From Glandiceps talaboti (Eukaryota > Hemichordata > Enteropneusta > Spengelidae), in NCBI RefSeq assembly GCF_964340395.1, contig NC_135568.1, positions 11,756,776-11,820,775 on the forward strand: 64,000 bases of DNA, given 5' to 3'. The letters are not shown here. More model-generated notes on the stretch are below. The model had not been told where the DNA came from and made no database searches. It saw nothing but the letters and a program-made list of their open reading frames with translations. The first letter of the stretch is position 1.

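Noticed and set aside
1-64000. tRNA, rRNA, operon or prokaryotic features
   Set aside because: None seen; all coding is one intron-split animal gene. I could not run a tRNA or covariance-model search, so a small RNA gene in an intron cannot be fully excluded.

Overview
The window is a piece of a eukaryotic, animal genome: AT-rich, with GT-AG introns, dense simple repeats and one very large intron-split gene on the + strand. I can chain 43 exons from position 479 to the right edge (64000). Their phases match at every junction, and together they give 7,849 uninterrupted codons (23,547 nt). Both gene ends lie outside the window: the first exon starts inside an immunoglobulin domain, and the last is still open at base 64000.

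The product is a titin-like giant muscle protein with about 34 Ig domains (I-set type). I saw no fibronectin III domain, kinase or other gene. The middle part (about 20.2-32.5 kb) matches my memory of the vertebrate titin N-terminus domain by domain: the Ig domain after the Z-repeat region, the next Ig with its trailing helix, a short FE-RL-EI motif, then paired Igs with the linkers LIIP/FIIP and GDPTM-VEW, then Y-EPVR-LEGE-ARF, then a basic linker. This order, more than any single match, supports titin orthology. The host is probably a marine invertebrate deuterostome, but a lophotrochozoan cannot be excluded from sequence alone.

Layout: 0.5-19 kb, seven tandem Igs, most split by a phase-0 intron just before the C-strand Trp. 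19.4-24.9 kb, Ser/Thr/Pro linkers, two Igs, a charged helix and a triplicated 36-codon module. 25.9-32.5 kb, the conserved Z-disc/near-Z-disc Igs. 33.8-47.1 kb, Igs with acidic or Thr-rich linkers. 47.4-50.1 kb, one exon with six Igs. 51.5-59.0 kb and 59.2-64.0+ kb, giant exons that alternate a Glu/Pro/Val/Lys-rich spring carrying PWEK/AWEE motifs with near-identical Igs. The spring is built of nested tandem duplications of 216, 222, 432, 1272 and 3153 bp. All junctions from the exon at 34559 onwards are phase 1, so exons from 35139 on are skippable in frame.

The introns carry the other signal. Many contain decayed copies of the neighbouring exon edge together with its splice site (introns at 1.3, 1.7, 2.7, 3.4, 16.5, 18.4, 21.1, 21.25, 28.1-28.8, 29.4, 29.7 and 30.4 kb). 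Others hold minisatellites starting right at a splice site, or hairpin-forming foldback elements (6.2-6.7, 22.5, 24.1, 25.4, 25.7, 37.3-37.7, 40.2-40.7 and 51.0-51.3 kb).
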